A DNA stretch of 59,887 bases from Olsenella_K sp036454645. GTDB lineage: Bacteria; Actinomycetota; Coriobacteriia; Coriobacteriales; Atopobiaceae. Within the stretch, counting starts at the first letter, position 1; every line of letters begins with the position of its first letter. The notes beneath the pieces were generated by a model. The model was not told the origin of the DNA, made no database searches, and was given only the letters and a program-made list of their open reading frames with translations. Of the stretch, positions 56,628 to 59,887 are shown piece after piece. The stretch is from contig JAZHSQ010000009.1 of assembly GCA_036454645.1 (NCBI GenBank), positions 1-59,887 on the forward strand, in the 5' to 3' direction. Made by a program: the position numbers and the translations under genes.

Positions 56628-57860
56628 ATGCGCGTCGAGCCCCTCAAGTGCCTGCGTCCGAACCCCGAGCGAGCCGGGGAGGTGGTGTCTCCCCCCTACG
56701 ACGTCTTCGACCGCGAGTCGGCGGCCGCCTACCTCGAGGCGCACCCCGCCTCCTTCCTCGCGGTCGACCGCCCGGACGCCACCCTCGGCACCGGCGTGGC
56801 GCCGGACGCGCCCGAGGTCTACGAGCGCGCCCGCGAGCTGCTCCTCGAGCGGCGCCGCGACTTCACGCTCCTCTCCGACGAGACGCCGTGCTTCTACGTC
56901 TACGAGCTCCAGGCGGCGGGCCGGCGCCAGACGGGCGTCATTGGCGCCGTGGCGGTGGACGACTACCACGACGGCACGGTCAGGCGCCACGAGCTGACCC
57001 GCGCCGACAAGGAGCTCGACCGCGTGCGGCACATCGAGGCGACGGGCGCGCAGACCGGCCTCGTGCTGCTCGCCTACCCCGACCAGCTCGCGCTCGACAT
57101 CATCCTGGGCAGCGCCAAGCAGGCCCAGCCCCTCTACGACTTCACGGCCGACGGCGTCCGCCACCTCGTCTGGCGCGTCGCCCGCCCCGCCGCGACCGAG
57201 GCCATCCAGGCCGCCTTCACCTGCGTGCCCAAGGCCTACATCGCAGACGGCCACCACCGCGCGGCGGCTGCCGCGCGCGTTTGCGAGGAGAGGCGCGCCG
57301 AGGGCGGCGACGCGGGCGCCGCCGGCAGCTTCCTCGCGGCGCTCTTCCCCGCGAGCCAGCTCCGGATCCTCGCCTACGACCGCGCCGTGACCGACCTCGC
57401 GGGACTCTCGCCCGCCGAGGTCCGCGAGCGCATGGAGCGGGCGGGCTTCTCCTTCTCGGAGCCGTGCGAGGCCCCCGTCAGGCCCAGGGAGCGCGGGCGC
57501 TTCGGCTGCTACCTCGGGGGGAGCTGGTACGAGCTCGCCCGGACCCCGCGCGAGGGCGCGGCGGGGGACGACGTCGCCGCCGCGCTCGACGTCTCCGTCC
57601 TGCAGGACGAGGTCCTCGGCCCCATCCTGGGCGTCGATGACCCGCGCAGGGACCCGCGGATGCGCTTTCTGAGCGAGTCGGAGGGCCCCGACGCCCTCGA
57701 GCAGGCGGCGGGCGAGGGGGGCGTCGCCTTCGCGCTCTTCCCCACCACGATGGACGACCTCATGCGCGTCTCGGACGCCGGCGGCATCATGCCGCCCAAG
57801 TCGACCTGGTTCGAGCCCAAGCTCCCGAGCGGCCTCGTCGTCCGCAGGGTCGACCGGTAG
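56628..57860 (+). CDS. DUF1015 family protein
   Basis: A 410-residue protein of the DUF1015 (COG4198) family. It begins with RVEPLKCLRPNPERAGEVVS, and has VSPPYDVF, HELTRADKELDRVRHIEATGAQ, the conserved FTCVPKAYIADGHHR motif and MPPKSTWFEPKLPSGLVVRR at the end. The family is commonly linked with serA/serC and has been suggested to act on serine (serine kinase-like members exist in archaea), but the activity of this clade is unproven. ATG at 56628 with TAGGAG. Confidence 0.88.
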   Translation: MRVEPLKCLRPNPERAGEVVSPPYDVFDRESAAAYLEAHPASFLAVDRPDATLGTGVAPDAPEVYERARELLLERRRDFTLLSDETPCFYVYELQAAGRRQTGVIGAVAVDDYHDGTVRRHELTRADKELDRVRHIEATGAQTGLVLLAYPDQLALDIILGSAKQAQPLYDFTADGVRHLVWRVARPAATEAIQAAFTCVPKAYIADGHHRAAAAARVCEERRAEGGDAGAAGSFLAALFPASQLRILAYDRAVTDLAGLSPAEVRERMERAGFSFSEPCEAPVRPRERGRFGCYLGGSWYELARTPREGAAGDDVAAALDVSVLQDEVLGPILGVDDPRRDPRMRFLSESEGPDALEQAAGEGGVAFALFPTTMDDLMRVSDAGGIMPPKSTWFEPKLPSGLVVRRVDR

Positions 57861-57883
57861 CGGGCCAGGGGCTACGGGCGCCG

Positions 57884-57935
57884 GCCCCGGTACGCCTCGG
57901 GCGCGGGCGGCCCGGCGCCCGAGGCGTACCGGGGC
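57884..57935 (+). terminator. 21-bp perfect hairpin terminator after DUF1015
   Basis: The left arm 57884-57904 begins GCCCCGGTACGCCTCGG; the right arm 57915-57935 is its exact complement over 21 bp, with a 10-nt loop. It lies 24 nt past the stop. No U-tract follows, as for most terminators in this window. Confidence 0.7.
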
Positions 57936-57991
57936 GCTCGCGCCCGGAATGGTGGCGATATTGGTCAAATCGCCGGGAGGGGCGGCGCTCT

Positions 57992-58021
57992 TCGACAAAC
58001 CGCCTCGAAACAGTCTAGTAT
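57992..58021 (+). promoter_or_regulatory. Promoter candidate of the polysaccharide deacetylase gene
   Basis: TCGACA (57992-57997), an 18-nt spacer and TAGTAT (58016-58021). It gives a leader of about 65 nt to the ATG at 58094, which has GGAAGGG-type purine tracts upstream. Confidence 0.5.
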
Positions 58022-58093
58022 CAGACCCTGCACCGAGAATCCTTACGTGAGATTCCCCCGCACCCCGGGGGACGGAAGGGCGGCAGGGCACCC

Positions 58094-59857
58094 ATGAGCA
58101 ACAGCATCGGCGGGACGGGAAGGCCCGGCGGCGGCGCCGGCCAGGGACGTCAGAGGCAGGCGAACCCCTACGAGGACGCGGACCCCATCCCCGTCCACAA
58201 GGCGCGCCACCGCGCCTACGGAAGCAACCAGGCGGCGCAGGGGCCGGCGGCAACGCCTCGCCCCGCCGCGCACGCGCGCCAGCAGCGCCCGGCGGCCGCC
58301 GCGCCCCAGAGCCAGCAGGCGAGGCCGCAGCGGCAGCAGGCAGCCAGCCCGCGCCAGCAGGCCAGGCCGCAGCAGCGGCAGGCCGCGCCCCAGCAGGCAC
58401 GCCCCCAGGCGGCTGCCGGCACGGAGCGCCGCGTCTACGAGCCAACCAGGCACGCGCAGCGCCAGGCACGCCCGCAGGCGGCGCCCAGGGGCGCGCAGCC
58501 GGCCCCCGCGCGCCCGGAGGCCGGCGACGACAGGGTCCGCCCGACCCGGCGGCCGCAGCAGGCGGCCCCGCGGGCAGGCTTCGTGCCCGCGGCGGGCGAC
58601 GGCTCCGCGCACGACGGCCGGCGCCCCAGCGTGCGCGCCTCCCACGGGCCGGCCGTCATCGGCCTCGTCGTGGTGGCGGCCGTGGTCGTGGCGGGCCTCC
58701 TCTACTGGACGCACCGCCCGGTCAACGTGACCGTGGACGGCACGCCCACGAGCGTCACCGTCGGCTCCAGCCTCGAGAGGGTCGCGAGCGAGAAGGGCGC
58801 GGGCGTCTCCGCGGGCGACTACGTCTCGGTCTCCGGCAACGTCCTCGAGGCCGGCGGCGGGGACAAGTTCGAGGCCTCGGTCGACGGCGCGCAGCTCTCC
58901 TACGCGGACGCCACGAGCTACAGGGTCAAGGGCGGCGAGAGCATCGACTTCTCCGACGGCGCGGACGTCTCGGAGGACTACGAGGTCGTGAACACCACCT
59001 CCGAGCAGCCCAAGCTCAAGATGGAGGGCAAGGGCGGCATCGTCTTCTACGTGTCGCAGTGGGGCAAGCCGAGCAAGGTCGAGACCCGCAAGGGGGCGCA
59101 GTCCGGCGAGACGGCCGACGTCACGGTCCAGGAGGTCCAGGACTGCGTCGTGACGCGCGCCAACATCACGCCCGCCAACGACGAGAAGCTCGTGGCACTC
59201 ACCTTCGACGACGGCCCGGCCGACCCCTACACCGGCCAGTACCTCGACATCCTCGAGAAGTACGGCGCGCACGCAACGTTCTTCATGCTCGGGCCCCAGG
59301 TGGGCGAGTACGCAGACACGGTCCAGCGCGTCATCTCCGACGGCAACCAGGTCGCCTCGCACACCTGGAGCCACAAGCAGCTGACCAAGCTCGGCGAGTC
59401 GGACCTCAAGGAGGAGCTCTCCAAGTCCTTCTCCGCCCTCTCGCAGGCGGGCGTCACCACCACGACGATCCGCCAGCCCTACGGCTCGATCAACACCAAC
59501 GTGTGGCTCTACTCAGGCGGCCAGATGTCGACCGCGGTGTTCTGGTCGCACGACTCCGAGGACTGGCGCCGGCCCGGCGCGTCCAAGATCGTCGAGAACG
59601 CCACCAAGGACATGTACTCCGGCGCCATCATCCTGATGCACGACGGCGGAGGCAACCGCGAGCAGGACGTCGAGGCCCTGCCGCAGATCATCGAGGCGTG
59701 GCAGAACGCGGGCTACCGCTTCGTCACGATCTCTGAGCTCATGGCCTCCGACCCCTCGGTGCCCGCCGACGTCGCGACCGGCTCGGCGACCATGCCCGCC
59801 GACGCCGTCTGGCCGGCCGAGGTCGCGAGCGACAGCGTGAGCAACGCCATCCCCTAG
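58094..59857 (+). CDS. Membrane-anchored polysaccharide deacetylase (NodB family)
   Basis: A 587-residue protein. Residues 1-185 are a Gln/Ala/Arg/Pro-rich cytosolic segment with many short QARPQ-type repeats; a membrane helix follows at 187-205, then an extracellular region with a DUF348-like N-part (NVTVDGTPTSVTVGSSLE), and the NodB domain. Catalytic motifs are TFDDGP (370-375), the metal-binding SHTWSH (422-427), RQPYGS, a DSEDW segment and the LMHDGG C-terminal His. It probably deacetylates peptidoglycan or a wall polymer, giving lysozyme resistance. It follows a terminator and has its own promoter. Confidence 0.92.
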   Translation: MSNSIGGTGRPGGGAGQGRQRQANPYEDADPIPVHKARHRAYGSNQAAQGPAATPRPAAHARQQRPAAAAPQSQQARPQRQQAASPRQQARPQQRQAAPQQARPQAAAGTERRVYEPTRHAQRQARPQAAPRGAQPAPARPEAGDDRVRPTRRPQQAAPRAGFVPAAGDGSAHDGRRPSVRASHGPAVIGLVVVAAVVVAGLLYWTHRPVNVTVDGTPTSVTVGSSLERVASEKGAGVSAGDYVSVSGNVLEAGGGDKFEASVDGAQLSYADATSYRVKGGESIDFSDGADVSEDYEVVNTTSEQPKLKMEGKGGIVFYVSQWGKPSKVETRKGAQSGETADVTVQEVQDCVVTRANITPANDEKLVALTFDDGPADPYTGQYLDILEKYGAHATFFMLGPQVGEYADTVQRVISDGNQVASHTWSHKQLTKLGESDLKEELSKSFSALSQAGVTTTTIRQPYGSINTNVWLYSGGQMSTAVFWSHDSEDWRRPGASKIVENATKDMYSGAIILMHDGGGNREQDVEALPQIIEAWQNAGYRFVTISELMASDPSVPADVATGSATMPADAVWPAEVASDSVSNAIP

Positions 59858-59887
59858 GGACGGCGACTCTGCTACATTCGAAGTTCT

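Overview
The window is 59.9 kb of very GC-rich chromosomal DNA. It is densely packed, and nearly all genes are housekeeping genes in short operons. Gene content and style point to a high-GC Gram-positive of class Coriobacteriia (Olsenella/Atopobium-like). This is an inference from the anaerobe-type selenium genes, the long basic N-terminal extension on Rho, the lipoprotein/Tat signals, the strong G-rich ribosome binding sites and the protein style; no rRNA is present to confirm it. I see no transposase, phage gene, integrase or CRISPR array.

Layout: (1) 69-3099, a selenium/sulfur module: DUF3343 protein, YedF/TusA-like carrier, YedE-type transporter, and a divergent cysteine-desulfurase-like aminotransferase. 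(2) 3199-8176, a complete branched-chain amino-acid ABC importer (livK-H-M-G-F) with an intercistronic hairpin after livK. (3) 8406-14081, a VanZ-like protein, an Ala/Pro-rich anchored protein, rho, a tandem-MarR regulator and an AT-rich spacer. (4) 14082-19059, argS, pncB, a tail-anchored coiled-coil protein and a PflX-like radical SAM protein. (5) 19108-22779, tRNA-Ala(CGC), a probable 6S-type RNA, a WecA/TagO-family glycosyl-phosphotransferase, the infC-rpmI-rplT operon with an attenuator and an apparent AUA start codon for infC, and tRNA-Leu(CAA). (6) 22850-32160, the operon secD-secF-recJ(fusion)-relA-MBL hydrolase, read leftwards from a perfect TATAAT. (7) 32217-38867, queuosine genes (tgt, queA, queH) mixed with two general PTS components (HPr, IIA-Glc type), a coiled-coil tail-anchored protein and a DUF3267 membrane protein.

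(8) 39006-41944, an atypical MetRS-like protein without a KMSKS motif, plus an alpha/beta hydrolase. (9) 42024-46472, a MarR-controlled heterodimeric ABC exporter with striking GGTACC palindromes upstream. (10) 46740-50787, a cyclophilin lipoprotein, a two-domain protein with a SLOG/'Moco carrier' domain, galactokinase and an SPFH protein. (11) 50976-53950, a UbiB-type kinase with a phasin-like partner, and a HAD phosphatase. (12) 54142-59857, serC-serA-DUF1015, then a membrane-anchored polysaccharide deacetylase.

The most unusual items are a 1237-residue RecJ-HIRAN-RecQ-like fusion, a 169-nt minus-strand RNA bounded by a 13-bp closing stem that doubles as terminator (6S architecture), the AUA initiation codon of infC, the KMSKS-less MetRS relative, the tandem-MarR regulator, and a protein joining a weakly GNAT-like N-terminus to a SLOG domain. 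Several terminator-like stems contain one pair that is G-U when read on one strand but A-C on the other; this gives an internal clue to which strand is transcribed.
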